Assembly (NCBI GenBank): GCA_002633005.1
Contig: NMRA01000284.1
Span: forward strand, 225,187-267,423
Source of the DNA: Phoronis australis
Lineage: Eukaryota; Phoronida; Phoronidae
Direction of reading: 5' to 3'
Length of the DNA: 42,237 nt
Shown here piece after piece: positions 19,501 through 40,592 of the stretch. Position 1 is the stretch's first letter; each line of letters begins with the position of its first letter. The notes below the pieces were generated by a model, which saw only the letters and a list, made by a program, of their open reading frames with translations, did no database searches and was not told where the DNA came from. A program made the position numbers and the translations under genes.

Positions 19501-22300
19501 TGTGCACCTGCCAAAAGAAAGCGCTCATCTATACTGTACATCATTTATTGATATCGGTTACCAAATGAATACTGCAAAATATACCATATACATAGTAATC
19601 AGGTACATTACAATAGAGTGCTAATCATAAAATATAATTCAGTAGCCAATTACTGATTTTCATCGAAGTCAATATGTTGGTTTTCAGACCTCAAAAATTG
19701 ATAATGAATGAGGTGGAGCAGATGATTACAATATAGTAATTAATGTAAGGTTGCTATGATTGGGCTTTCTAAGATGTGACATATATTCAGTCAACCAATT
19801 ACTAGTTTTTCACACAAAACGACATGCAGAGATTTTAATAAAACCCCCAGGAAGTGTTTAGAATTGTCAGAAGAATAAAAGATTACATTTTGGGAAATTG
19901 TTTTGAAAGCATACAGTGATAATTTTTGGGGCAAAGCAATCGGCATATACACCTTATTCATGCAGTCGGCATTCAAAAGTGAGCCTCTTTTTGGGTTTAA
20001 AAAACATCGCATTCTGGCATGCCACATTATATTTATGTCTCAAATGCATTTTTTTTAAACCTCAGTACTAAAATGGTGACTGCACGAATAAGGTCAATGG
20101 CATTGGTTATATTAACGCGACTGCAGATTCTGTGTCACTGGTAAAATCCATGCAAACAAAGTGTATTGAAAGTCAATGAACGTTGCTGGGGTCTGATATT
20201 TAGGTTCTCCGAGGGTTTGCTAATAGTGTTCTTTAAAGACAAGTCAGAACACAAAAATGGCTTTCAGTGACTGAATAATTCCGCAAAGGTAAGACATAAC
20301 TTCAATAAAGAATTTACAACAACCCATAGGGTTATAGGCATAGTAGCCATAGACCTAATTCACGCCGACAAGAGGCGCGTTCCAAAACGAGGCTCACTAT
20401 GATAGCTCTGTTGACTTATTGACATAGTTGTATTCTGCGTTTCTCGAACAGCTAGAAAAAATTCGGAAATTCATCTCTCTGGTACAATCCCTATGGAAAT
20501 TGAGATTCGGAAGCGTTGGGCCGTTGCCATACGCCGTGATGAAGGAAAATATGTCCATGTTAAAATTATAAATGTTTTCGAAAAGTTAGATCATATTTTG
20601 TCGCATATTGGTAGTGCCGAGCATCACAACGGGGGAATCTTCGGCCAGCCAGGCTCTGTTTTCATGACTACGGGTTAAAACATGATGTATTTTTCTCTCC
20701 AAAAAGGACAGGGTCCACAATCCCTCGATTTTGGGGCAAAATTATCATCCCTATTCTCCTCTAAAAATATTAAAAAATCACGCGAAATTCCCCACACGAG
20801 GCCCAAAAAAATTCCCCTAGCGACTGAAAAATTCTCTTTGAATTTCAATTCATCTAACCACACACAGGTTACAATTTGAAAGAGCACAAAATTCTACTTG
20901 AGACAGAGCCTATGAGAATTTACAACAAGGCGGATGGTGATCGGGAGGTAAATTTTCCCCTCACTCGGCGAAAAAATTCCCCTCTCAGAAGGCATAGGCA
21001 CCTTTACCCTCGGATGAACGAGGCCCCTGAAGAAACATGATAACTATGCTTGCTCTCTCCAGTTTTGAGTTAACTAAATTTGAGCTCTGAAACGAGGTTA
21101 TGCTTTGGATGAACGAATTAGGTACGTGTTTTAATTTTAAAATTCAACTTGGTCCAGATTGACATTTGAAACCTTACACATGAAATAGACGAAAGAATTA
21201 TTAAAACCAAGAAAGCAGAATTGATGGTGAAATACTTTTTATTTTCAATTACCAGCACGGTTATTTAATTTAATAAAAATATATATTTAATAATATCAAT
21301 TATTCTTTCAGATCAATGACAAATCAACTATTAGTCCCGGTAGTCCCTACCTCACCTGGACCTAAGCTATGCTTGATCAACAAATTAAACCAGATGTGAC
21401 TAATTGCACATCACAGCAAAATGTGATGAGCCACCACTGTCGAATATATCTTTAACTCATCAACAATAGGAGCACATGACCTGGTTCGTATAGAAAGCAT
21501 TATAAAAATTTACACATGAAGAAGAAACGTAACCCTACATTCACCATAATACCTATTCAATTTCCGTAACACTACGATCGCCAGTTTGGTCATATCTACT
21601 TTTTATGATTCGAACCTAGTTTTCCGAAAAAATATACCCTTTCGTCAGACAACTTTTTGGTGCATTGACTTGTTCTCTAATGTATTTTTCTACATATCTG
21701 TAGTTAATTATCGAGACATTTTTAAGGTTTCATATCCAGGTTGGACTCGAAAGACCGGCCATTTAACTCACGCAATGTCATCTTCCGCTTTGTTTATCGC
21801 AGTGAGCCTCGCTTTGGATTTTAATGTCCGCCATGTGAGTTAGGTCTATATAGTAGCATTTCCAATTAAGTATAACGCAATATGTCATGTGCCAAAACGT
21901 CCAATATTTAAATCACTCAACTGTAAGTGTAAGCAACACAGGTTAGGAGATTTCAGGAAGTTATAATTTCTCTGTGTTTACCTCCTATGATTGTTCTGAT
22001 GAGAGACGCGTGACCCGGACAATCTACTAACGTATATTGAAGCTTCTCGCCATCCCCGACACCGACGGCTTTCCCCAAATGCGACGGCAGGTCAATAGCA
22101 AAACACGAAAATCCTAGGTCAAGAGTGATTCCACGCTCTCTACTTTGAGGATTTTTATCAAAACTTGCTGTACTGGCAGTTGTGCTCAGTGCTTTGACTA
22201 AACTTGTTTTGCCGCTGTCCACATGACCCAAAACACCAACATTAAAGTTCAGTGTCTTTCCCATCATGGGCGCAGACATTTTGGATTTATGACGTAACAT
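13536..22300 (-). CDS. EEFSEC: Selenocysteine-specific elongation factor (eEFSec), 7 exons
   Basis: GTPase that carries selenocysteinyl-tRNA to ribosomes paused at UGA on selenoprotein mRNAs, working with SBP2/SECISBP2 on the SECIS element in the cytosol. Coding exons in gene order: 22300-21982, 19507-19338, 18476-18387, 17729-17544, 17034-16951, 16333-15592, 13693-13536. All use GT-AG borders and the frame closes exactly (582 aa against about 596 in human). GTPase boxes are intact: GHVDSGKT (25-32), RGIT (56-59), DCPGH (93-97), NKVD (147-150), SAK (186-188). Domains 2 and 3 follow (VDHCFSIRGQGTVITGT, KVKSMQMFR, FDPKLLERGLVC, FHITMGHETVMGR), then the eEFSec-specific domain 4 (IGSRLDTDIHTNTCRLAFHG, VGRSLFKKE) and a basic tail ending FKRFLFDPKKQMIQT. 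A Ser-rich acidic insert (SSSSDGLSGDAPSGESSSS) precedes domain 4. A second ATG at 22279 has a better context and may be the real start. The exon 6 donor sits in a minisatellite. Confidence 0.96.
13863..14041. mobile_element. MITE in EEFSEC intron 6
   Basis: The 5' terminus AATTGACCTATCGC and the 3' terminus GCAATAGGTCAATT are inverted copies with one mismatch, enclosing 179 bp without coding potential. A GCTCCGCCCCCTTGCG block adjoins the left end. No clear target duplication. Confidence 0.6.
14733..15595 (-). repeat. 60-bp minisatellite seeded on the EEFSEC exon 6 splice donor, 15 units
   Basis: Units start (plus coordinates) at 14733, 14793, 14853, 14913, 14961, 15021, 15081, 15141, 15189, 15248, 15296, 15356, 15416, 15476 and 15536. 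Eleven are 60 bp, three (4, 8, 10) are 48 bp through the same 12-bp deletion, and one is 59 bp. The last unit contains the real exon 6/intron 6 border: on the minus strand ATACCAG|GTAAGGG, exon ending at 15592. All 14 other units keep a GT at the same place: CAG|GTAAGG, AAG|GTAAGG or CAG|GTAAAG, with one CTG|GTAAAG. Because 60 and 48 are multiples of three, long open frames run through both strands; they are repeat artefacts. Short units are each followed by a TATAATGCAC variant, showing a higher-order pattern. Confidence 0.97.
16870..16945. repeat. Dispersed repeat, copy B
   Basis: Matches copy A at 12815-12870 in the same orientation. It lies in EEFSEC intron 5, a few bases from the exon 5 donor (16951). 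Confidence 0.4.
17803..18001. mobile_element. MITE with CAGWGGCAGATCTAC termini, hAT-like
   Basis: The left end CAGAGGCAGATCTACAG and the inverted right end CAGTGGCAGATCTACG bound a 199-bp element with an internal G15 tract. CAGNGG ends are common in hAT-type elements, but the expected 8-bp duplication is not seen (TACC lies on both sides, offset by one base). It sits in EEFSEC intron 3. Confidence 0.6.
20346..21122. repeat. Possible short-TIR element in EEFSEC intron 1
   Basis: ACCTAATTCACGCC at the left and GAACGAATTAGGT at the right share only a 9-bp inverted terminus (ACCTAATTC). The interior is non-coding. The terminal match is too short to be sure. Confidence 0.25.
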
Positions 22301-22307
22301 CCGGAAA
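22290..22307. promoter_or_regulatory. CRE-like and ETS-like sites at the EEFSEC start
   Basis: TGACGTAA (22290-22297) and CCGGAAA (22301-22307) flank the first EEFSEC ATG. Such sites are typical of core promoters of housekeeping genes, which favours the downstream ATG at 22279 as the translated one. Confidence 0.4.
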
Positions 22308-22756
22308 TTTTGGAGTACATTTTTTTAAATATATAACTTTATAAAACATTTTGGACTAATTTTTCAAATTTTTGTCCCTGCTAAAACATTCGATTTGTTT
22401 AACTTAAGGATATACAATGAAATAATACCAAAGCCACCATATTCGTTTTAGAGTTCGGTTATTTCCGTGAAAACGTCTGTCAGATTCCGAAGGCAGACCC
22501 GAGATTGTCGCTTGCAGTGTTTGTGCTAGTAATCTTGTGTTACTGTTAGCCTACGTTTTAGAATGTTTGCAGGTAAAAGCAAGCAAATCAGGCTTCGGGT
22601 GATGTACAACATGAACACTTAGGGTGGGTGAAGCTATTTAAATGCAATGAAAATGACAATTGAAATTTGATCCGGGAATTTTGCTGATCATAATTTATGC
22701 TGGGATACATTCCCGTTCGGTGTTCGGCTGTCAACTGAAATCGTGAAAAACTAGAC
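22301..22756. promoter_or_regulatory. Shared EEFSEC/WDR47 promoter region
   Basis: The two genes are head to head with 456 bp between the first ATG codons. No TATA box in a sensible position was found. The region must hold both 5' UTRs and start sites unless distal first exons exist. There is no coding sequence in it. Confidence 0.7.
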
Positions 22757-32333
<9,577 letters not shown>

Positions 32334-32759
32334 CGAACAAGCAGATCATCAGAGTACATCTTTGCTGTGCTTTTTGAAGTGTGCTGTTCTGGGTGAGAAA
32401 CAGCGACAGATGTTAGTCTCTTGACAGCAATCGTGGAATTTCATCAGTTTCCGTCTTTTGTTAAAGCTGGGATTTACGTAATATTCTCACCGATATAGCC
32501 CACAAAAAGCTGCCTTGAAGACTGAGCAGTTTTGATAACATGTTGCATGGGAGTCGACTTGTAAGAAACTCAAAAGTTTTGGCAAATTCCTTTTCTGCAA
32601 GCTGAACACTTTGGAACTGCTTTGGAATACCTTGGCAAATGGTCAGGTAGAATTAATTGCACAAACCTAGGGACGTCATAATGCAGTGAACGGTTTATAG
32701 TTTGGTAAATATGGCAGGCTTTCATAAGTGTTGTGTCGTGTTGTTAGCATGTAAGATGG

Positions 32760-33033
32760 ACAGTACAAGACAAAATGTAGTGAGACAAAATGACAAGGAA
32801 TTCCATCATGATGGCTGGGTGGAAGGCAAATCCACTGCCATAGTAGTCTTCCCGTGTGACAAAGCATGAAAGAGAATTAACAGTGTGGGAGAAGTTAGTA
32901 AAGTGGCTAAGCCATTGTGTAATTTGAATTTTGCCATCCTAATGGTTATTAACTGTAATGTTTGCTGCTAACAGAATTAGCTGTCATGACAGGGAAAATG
33001 GTACGTTGTCAGATTTCTTCTGTCTTGTACTGT
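32760..33033. mobile_element. ACAGTAC element, copy 4 (downstream of the WDR47 stop)
   Basis: The best preserved ends: ACAGTACAAGACA and its exact inverted copy TGTCTTGTACTGT, 274 bp apart. It is in the opposite orientation to copies 1-3 by its internal GGCTAAGCCATTGTGTAATT block. It is probably part of the WDR47 3' UTR. Confidence 0.75.
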
Positions 33034-33087
33034 ACCCATAAGCAGTGTTCACTTCTGCCTTGTACTGTACCCATAAGCAGTGTTCAC
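33018..33087 (+). repeat. 35-bp tandem duplication over the right end of element copy 4
   Basis: 33018-33052 and 33053-33087 are identical except for one base (TCTGTCTTG against TCTGCCTTG). The duplication includes the element terminus and flanking DNA. Confidence 0.9.
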
Positions 33088-33210
33088 CTGCTAAGTATGG
33101 TAGAAATGAACATGTTGATCTTATTGATACTTAAAATTGATGTATTGGTGTTAGCCATTAGCTGCTGATATTCCATTGTCTTTGACCCGCTATGAAAGAT
33201 GGGGGACTTT

Positions 33211-33411
33211 TTATGCACCAGGTGGCGCTAATGAATAAAGGCTCCACTTTGTATTCACCAGGTGGCGCTAATAAATAAATACTCCACTTAGTATTCACTA
33301 GCTGCCACTTATAGAACTATGCTCCACCTTGTTTTCACTGGGTAGCATTCATAAATAAAGGCTCCACCTTGTATTCACCAGGTGGCACTAATGAATAAAT
33401 GCTCTACCTTT
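33211..33411 (+). repeat. 40-bp tandem array with CTCF-like motifs and AATAAA
   Basis: Five units with an exact 40-bp register. CACCAGGTGGCGCTA at 33216 and 33256, degraded forms at 33296 and 33336, and CACCAGGTGGCACTA at 33376 resemble the CTCF core in one orientation. Each unit except the third also carries AATAAA about 17 bp further on. It lies about 0.9 kb after the WDR47 stop, probably in its 3' UTR or at its 3' end. Confidence 0.85.
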
Positions 33412-34588
33412 AACACTGGAAGGGTCTGAAAGCTTGGACAGTCGAGCTTGAATAAGGTTGTGTACTTTCATTCTTGATTAATATCGTCAGCATGGTTTAA
33501 TCAAGTCCAATGAATTTAATGTTGTTCCGGTGGTTATTATATAGAGGTTCATGATGTGTTAAAGGATTTTTTGAAAAACGCTTTTGGATATCACGAATCG
33601 AATTGCAATAATGCACTGGTATATAAATATTGCAGGTTGCATGGTGGTAAATGTGATGGTTTCAAGACACTATTAGTGTGTTGTGCCAAATTGATCGTCA
33701 AGTTACATATATTTTGCTTCTTAGTCGACTTGTTATCGCAGTTTTTGTGTAACGTTATTCCAAATACTTCCACGTCGCTGCGACAATATAAGTGCATTTA
33801 CCCTGTGAGTGTTTGACAGGAAGGTGTTCAGAGCTGCTATAAATCCGCCTTGTCCAAAGTATCTTTCGACCTGTTCTTAACTCAGAAAGCTTTTGCAAGT
33901 TCCACCTGATGTGTTAATATACTCTCAGACCTCCCCAAGCCTGGGGGTTCTGTCTCATTGAATTGTTCCGATCTTTACATGGACTGAAATTGGACTAAGT
34001 CAAAACCAATTTGTATGTCATGAATTAAAACCGAAATCATTCTTAGCAAAGCACTTCTCTACTAGAAAAACTTAAAAGTCTGTCTATTACAGTAGATTTA
34101 TAGTTTGAATGACAGAAAATTAGAATCACTGTAGAGTTAATGAATAAAATTTAGTGATACTTATTAACTGTTTTTCAGTCTAATGGACCCAAACAATGTC
34201 AAATAGATCGTCTGCTTTCAATTTGGCAGGCGGCAAAGCAACACAAGTCACTTTTCCTGAAATAGACCCGAGAAGTTACTTCTTATCCATATTACAAAAA
34301 GTTGTGGTTTAAATCCAAGTGGTTTTTTGAATGCAGGCGGTTTAATAGCTACTTTGAGCACAGCAGGGCTTTGTTTGGATACATGAACAATCATGCCAAA
34401 AAAGTATACTCAGTTATAATTTATTTTGACTAGACTAATTTATTATCGTTTATGGACTACTATTGAAGTGACAAGTTTTTGAGTGTAGTTTACCTGATAT
34501 TAAAATCTAAGTTATTTATTTAATTTTTCGAACATTTTTGTTGATTGTCAATGCTTTAATTAGTGTAATGACAGCACAGTTGATATGA
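33412..34588. other. WDR47 downstream region, nothing coding
   Basis: AT-rich sequence with no exon of a known family. The overlapping open frames near 33560-33816 on both strands have no recognisable domain. Confidence 0.5.
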
Positions 34589-34594
34589 AATAAA
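34589..34594 (+). terminator. WDR47: Candidate distal WDR47 poly(A) signal
   Basis: AATAAA followed by a GT-rich stretch (TTGTTGTTTG) about 15 bp later, the usual layout of a cleavage site. Nearer hexamers occur in the 40-bp array, so alternative ends are possible. Confidence 0.4.
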
Positions 34595-35423
34595 GCTTGA
34601 TAGTTGTTGTTTGAAAACTTTATTTATGCTTACTCCATCTGTAGTGTTGACTAGTGCTACAACAGAGTTGGTGTTCACTGCGGTACACATTGATCATAAT
34701 TTACAATTTCTTTTTTCGACAAGTGGTTTTTAAATGAATTCAAATGAACCATTTCCATGAACTCGTGTGACTGGTATGTGATATAAATGGTTGATAAAAA
34801 TTCCTAACTTATTGTAGCATGCCAGGTTTACATCAATCATAATCTTTTCAATTTCTTATCACTGAGCAATGATCAAAAAATGTTTTCCATGATCAGGTTG
34901 ATGTTAGACCAATAATCATTTACCTTCAGCCTGACATGAATCCATACTAACCAACATGAGGGTGTAGAGTCAACCTTGGGGGGGTCGTCATAACCCAGAA
35001 TTCAGAAAAGAAACTAGTTTCATCCAGATTCTATTTTATTCACAGAATGTCATTCACTTGCAGCAATAACATGAAACAAGTTGGTTATGAACATTCTACA
35101 AGCGTGCATCATGAAATATTTGCCAAGCAATTTAGAAACAGCTAGAACACCCAAGTTCGAATGTAACAGGATACTCCTGTATGAACAGAATTGTAACCTG
35201 AAACCACAAGTCCCACTCCTACAAAGTGAAACCTCAAGCCAAAAACATTTAACAAGTGCTAGGTATGAGATGAACTCTGGGCCCTGAGACGCACACTGTG
35301 GGTAAATTCCGTCATAAACCAGGATTGCTGCTTGGTAGTAAACTGATCTATCTTGTATAAATAGAGGCATGGTCTGACTCGAAATTCCTGCGTGAGTATT
35401 TAACCAGCACCGTTTATGTATAA

Positions 35424-35429
35424 TTTATT
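35424..35429 (-). terminator. Candidate C6orf136 poly(A) signal
   Basis: AATAAA on the minus strand about 385 bp after the stop. Another lies at 35035-35040. Confidence 0.35.
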
Positions 35430-35811
35430 GACAGTTAGAATGACCACTGATTACGCACACAATAATTTATCACATTTACTTAATTGTCCTACTGCTTCAC
35501 ACCAAACAATTTACTCTTAATTGTGTAAAACAATCAGTAGTTCTAATGCAACATGCTGAACACAGTACATGTAGTTTACAAAAAATGACTAATTTTGTCG
35601 AAATTCGTGCAACTTCGTCAAACTTACGACATGCGCATGCTCCCAAATTTTGAGAAATACAATTCTTTTGAAAACTACGAACGTAACACAATGAATCTAA
35701 TGTGTAACCTGACTGTGTTGCTCGAGGTCACAAAGACTAGACAATCGAGTAGTATCAGAGTGCCTGCTCATGTCACAGTAGCGACACCTTTTGGACTAAG
35801 GAGGTGGTGAC

Positions 35812-38800
35812 TCATCCAAGGCTACCTGCCAGTTTGGCAGTTAGTTTGTTCCCTTTGGCCACTTCTCGCTCTTCGTCAGGCATTATCTACAAAACAAAGT
35901 TTGAAAGGTGCGACAAAACTGCCTTGTGTCAAAAAATATTTTTATTCATAAAAACCACTCGCTCTCGACCCAAACTAAAAGTTATTTCTGTATTTGAAAC
36001 TCAATTCAAAAACTGACCAATCATATGTTATGCTTCAAGTAAACTTATAAATTCGTATTCGAATCATGTAGTACGACTAGTCGAGTCGGAGTCAAGTCCA
36101 AGTCCAGAAATTAGACCCAAGTTTTGGGAAAAACTGACAGGGAATTTTTGCTGAACCTTTACAAAAAGCAATTGCAGGCGGTCTGATACATGTTGTACTA
36201 GACGTGCGCAGGCCTCGCATGTGGGCCCATTGCAGTGATCACCTGGAACTATTGTTATGCTTTATTAATGTATGGTTAAAACCAAGCTGAGGAGCTAGAA
36301 ACCTGGCTCAAGGGTTTAGCAGTGTGACCTGGTGGAACTCACGACCTCGAATAAAGAAAGCAGGCACTTATCAACCAGGCCACACTGCCTCCCCTGCTGA
36401 ACCTTTCGTCACAGTCAAAGTTCATAAAGTCGTAACCACCCACACCCTCCAAACGTTTTCTTACCCTGTCAACTTTATGTTTATGAATGAGTCCATCAGA
36501 GCCGACCCAGTACACAGAGAAAGCATCGTGCCACCTGAAATGCAACACAAGACACAATGTTAAGTCCAGCACACCGCAAAATCTGCTTTTGCAAATGCCA
36601 GTACCAGCACAGGCAACTTACATGGACTTTCCAATGCATTCATGTATTCAGAGAATACCATCCAATTTGAGTTTACTTACCTGGAGAATACTGAAGTCTG
36701 ACTTGATTAAGTAGCATTAGGCAAATGTACTCTGCATTCCAAGACATTAACTTAGGTTAATGAAAAAGGGAAATTTTGGGAAATTGTTCTAGGCCAAAAT
36801 TGGAGCTTTTTAAGTTTTTTGTAAATTATAGTAACCTCCAGTATAACTATCACCATAGATCAAACCATTTATTGTGCATATATGTGACACCCTAGTGAAG
36901 CCTTACAGTTTTCAAAATTTCAACAAAATTTTCATACACTTCATGCACAGGGCTAACCTTTGTCTATGTTGGCGGCAAGTGTTCTTTAAATTAATGCATT
37001 AGGTGCTGTTGAGACAAAACACCGATATCTGGCAAATTACATTCTGAAGACGCTAGAATCAGCAGCAGTCAGTGTTTTGTTCAACAGTATAACATCGTCA
37101 CGTGACTTACTCGGATTCTCTCGTCAAGTTCTTACGATAAACCCATGGTAGGAACTTCCAAACTTTGATGGCCTCAACCTGCGGCAGTCCTGAGATCCTC
37201 CACCTAACACGGACCGTACCATCCTCCTTATGGTGCGTGATCTTCAATATGACCAGCTTCACATTGGAGTAGCGCCAGTGAGCCCACCAACGTAGCTTGA
37301 GCATTTGGAACACGTACGACTGCAAACCGCTACAAACAAAAACTGGACAATGGAGTAATGTAGTACAAAGTATATGAATTCGGAGACTCAGCAAGGCCCT
37401 CGGCAACTAAATTTTGGCCCAGAATAGAGGCCTCGTCTCTCTCTGAAAAAACATTTTTAAAGAACACAAAATTCGCCATACAAGGCCCAATAATTCCCGT
37501 TGAGGCTGTAATTAATTTAATCTCGCTCAGACACCGATGTAACAAGGTCTTATTATTTGGAAAAGTACAAACTTCACAGTCATGCCTTGTAGCCTCAACA
37601 TAGTTCTGATTAGTTTAAGGCAAGTGGTGATCAGGTGATTACATAATATTGAGCAAAGACAGTTGTTCATGGGAGTCCTCAGGTCATTACCCAACACCCC
37701 TACAACTTAGGCAAGTTCAGTAACACCTAAAGGAATGGAAGGTGGTCTACACTGAGCACTGCATAAGGCAAAGGTTAAACTTACAAGAGGCGCAGTTGAG
37801 ACGGCGCAGCCGACATGGAACAGCTGATCGGGCGGAAGTATGTTTGTAAACCAGTCTGACATGGCACAAGTTAACAGTGCAGCAGTCACTTTGAGACCAG
37901 TTTGAGAGGTAGAGCAAGCTGCACCCAATTAGTAACTCCAGTGTCAACTACACGTCTAAACACAATCTGGGGCAAGGCGGAAGTGACCACCTCCGTTACA
38001 TTTGCGCAACAGTGTTTATGCTAGTACTATGATGGCATTCCACATAGTTTAGATGTTCACTATTGCTTGTACAAGTACAAGTACATGCAGACAGTCTACG
38101 TGATGCTGACCCAGTTTGCTATCTAATGTTGTGTAAATGCAAGTAAAGTGGGGTAACTCGTGCCGTAACAACTCACGGCATGACATTTGTTCCTTGTGTA
38201 AAAACAGCTCAAGTCATGCTGTAAACTAGAGGAAAAGTAACCAGGAGGTTTTGATCTGATCTCATTGCCCACCATAGCAAACATCGTCATCAGCATTCAG
38301 TGACAATGGCACTGAAAACTGATTCAGAATGGAGCCTTGAATCAAAGTTTCTGCACTAAGCGAGTGTGATTCTTCGATCACTTATTACGTAAAAAATACT
38401 AAAAGCAAACCAGTTTCATGCACAGAAGAAAGATTTTGATACTTGACATTAGAGAATGCACCGTTCCACCAATTTACATACGTCAAAAATCATCGAATGC
38501 AATCTCCTGAAGCCGTGGATAATTTGAGGTGTTTTCCTCAACAGTAGATAAAAATGCTTAACAAAACTTACACAAATATTTAACATGTGCTACTAAGAAC
38601 AGGAACTTACACAGTGGTACTTGGCTTTTCGTAAAAATTATTCTCCAGCACGATATCTTTGTGGTAAATGCTATAGTCCGAGGTCTTGACGAAAAACGTA
38701 GGAAGCTGAAACACACAGAGTAAATAATGACGCAGCACAAACACAGTGACAGCACTCGATTTGGTGACCAGCAGATTGCCTGTGCCACCTCAAACTGTGA

Positions 38801-40592
38801 AGACCTGGGAAAAATTCCAAGTCACCACGAGGTCGCTTCTGCGAGTAGCAAAGTCAGACAATAATTCCCTCTAAACGTGTTTCAAGATTTGTGTTGAATT
38901 TCAAACTTTAAATAAGAAAATATTTTCCTAGATTTATTACATTTTATTCACAATTGTTCCGTTTATTTCGTAAATTCAGCGCATATGCCACGTTTATTAC
39001 AACAGAGAGTAAACAGACGGAAGTCTGAATAGTTAGGTAGAAATATCGGGCAAGATTGGCGAAATTCACACCGCCAGCCCATGCTTTGCCTGCATACTCG
39101 TTCATTGGCAGGAAGAACAAACTGAGCTAATTGAGCTATATAATTATGTACAAAAACGTACATAGATTTACCGTGGACATAGGGAAAGCATTGTGGCATT
39201 ACAGCCGTACGCTTTTCTTTTTGGTAGATGAAAGCTTACATTCAACAGGAAACTTGAGAATTCGTCGGCGCTGAAGATGATGCTTAGTTTTGGCAACACA
39301 AGATTTTTGCCAAGTCGCTACATGCAACTTGGCATTGAGTCAATAAAACTTATGTACACAAAATAACATTCAGTGACGCAAAGCTTAGTAGTCGTAATAC
39401 TCCACATATTTTTGTCAGAACCAAATGCTCTTATAAGTTTCAAATGACGAGTATATCTTTAATGGTGCATTTCCTTAACACACACACAAGTATGAAAGCA
39501 GACTGAGGAGCGACGGGTGAAATGGAATGAAAAAAGTTATGAGCAAAAAAAGAAACTAAGCTACATTCATAAGAAAACAATAATATCAAAAGCATGGCCA
39601 ATTTTCGTTTGACATAAATATTCCAAGGTGAAATCTCAAAAAACCATGACTACAAAACTATCATTTTGTTTTCGTGCTACGATACTTTTGATTTTTTTCA
39701 GAAATATCATAAAAGTCCTAACTTTATAGCCCCGTGCAAAACTGAGACACTTTAAAAACAATTCCTAAAAGAGTTTTGAGGAACATTAAATATCAGAATG
39801 TTTCATATGAATCCAATCAGCCCTTTCTAAGACATGATCTTCCAACATTAGTCAAACTGGAATTTTTCTAGGGCCCTCCATAACGTTAAATAACATACAG
39901 GATGTCCTATTTCTGATGCATACCATGTCTGCCAGTCTATTGTGTATTTCAGCTAACTGGGCCTCCGAAGGACCATGCTTTGGACCCATGTCTGGCTTCT
40001 CATCTTCAACTGGGCGACTGTTCACCTGACTGCTTAACATCCATTGTACACTGTTATCGTTTATCAGTAAATTCCTGTCTACATTGTTTTTAATATGACA
40101 AGCTGGCATCTCATTTAAATGACGGCGCATTTTGAATATCACAGGTGAATGGTCAGTGCACAAAGCTCCACTAGACGTGTTGCCGGATTCTGAATACAGG
40201 TACAATGGAGTGTCCAACACCGACGTGCATCCAGGATGGGCTTGGTGCACAATTATGTCATCGTCTCTAATTTCTAATGGCTGGGCGACCTGACCTATTT
40301 CACCAAACAATCGGACAGCAACTTCGCAGTCTTTGTACACTGCAAGAGGATGAGTGTCTGTCGTGGTGCTAGACGCGATGGCAGGTGGGTGATGCCATGG
40401 AAACAAGGACACCGAGGTGCCAAGTTGAGCACTTGCTGAAGAACGACTAAGCGATTGTGGTTGGACATGAGACAGTTTACGTCTCACGTGTCTAACTATC
40501 TTTTTTCCTTGATATATGGCTACTCCCAGACGTGTGTTCTTTGGAATTACACCGGCAACTGGTAGGAATCTAGGGTCAGAGTAGTGCTCACT
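35812..40592 (-). CDS. C6orf136: C6orf136-like protein (DUF2358 family), 5 coding exons resolved, 5' end open
   Basis: Function unknown; the human protein is annotated only by its domain, and related plant and algal proteins are organellar. Exons in gene order: 40592-39924, 38705-38611, 37329-37111, 36534-36465, 35886-35812; borders are GT-AG, phases match, and 375 residues precede the TGA. The domain runs from LADM|LPTFFVKTSDYSIYHKD through VFQMLKLRWWAHWRYSNVK, VRVRWRISGLPQ, HDAFSVYWVGSDGLIHKHKV and DR|IMPDEE, parallel to the human protein including the split before the short last exon. The first resolved exon (223 codons) is poorly conserved and Ser/His/Pro-rich. It has no in-frame ATG until MRRHLNEMP, so an upstream exon must supply the start unless the exon is read unspliced from the ATG at 40622. 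The last coding exon is only 75 bp. The gene converges on WDR47. Confidence 0.88.
36212..36392 (-). repeat. SINE copy 2 (C6orf136 intron)
   Basis: From GGAGGCAGTGTGG on the minus strand: an A-box-like TGGCCTGGTTGATAAGTGC and a B-box-like GGTCGTGAGTTCCACC, then a tail shared with copy 1 (CTAGCTCCTCAGCTTGG, ATTAATAAAGCATAA). This looks like a tRNA-derived SINE. It lies between the last two coding exons. Confidence 0.65.
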
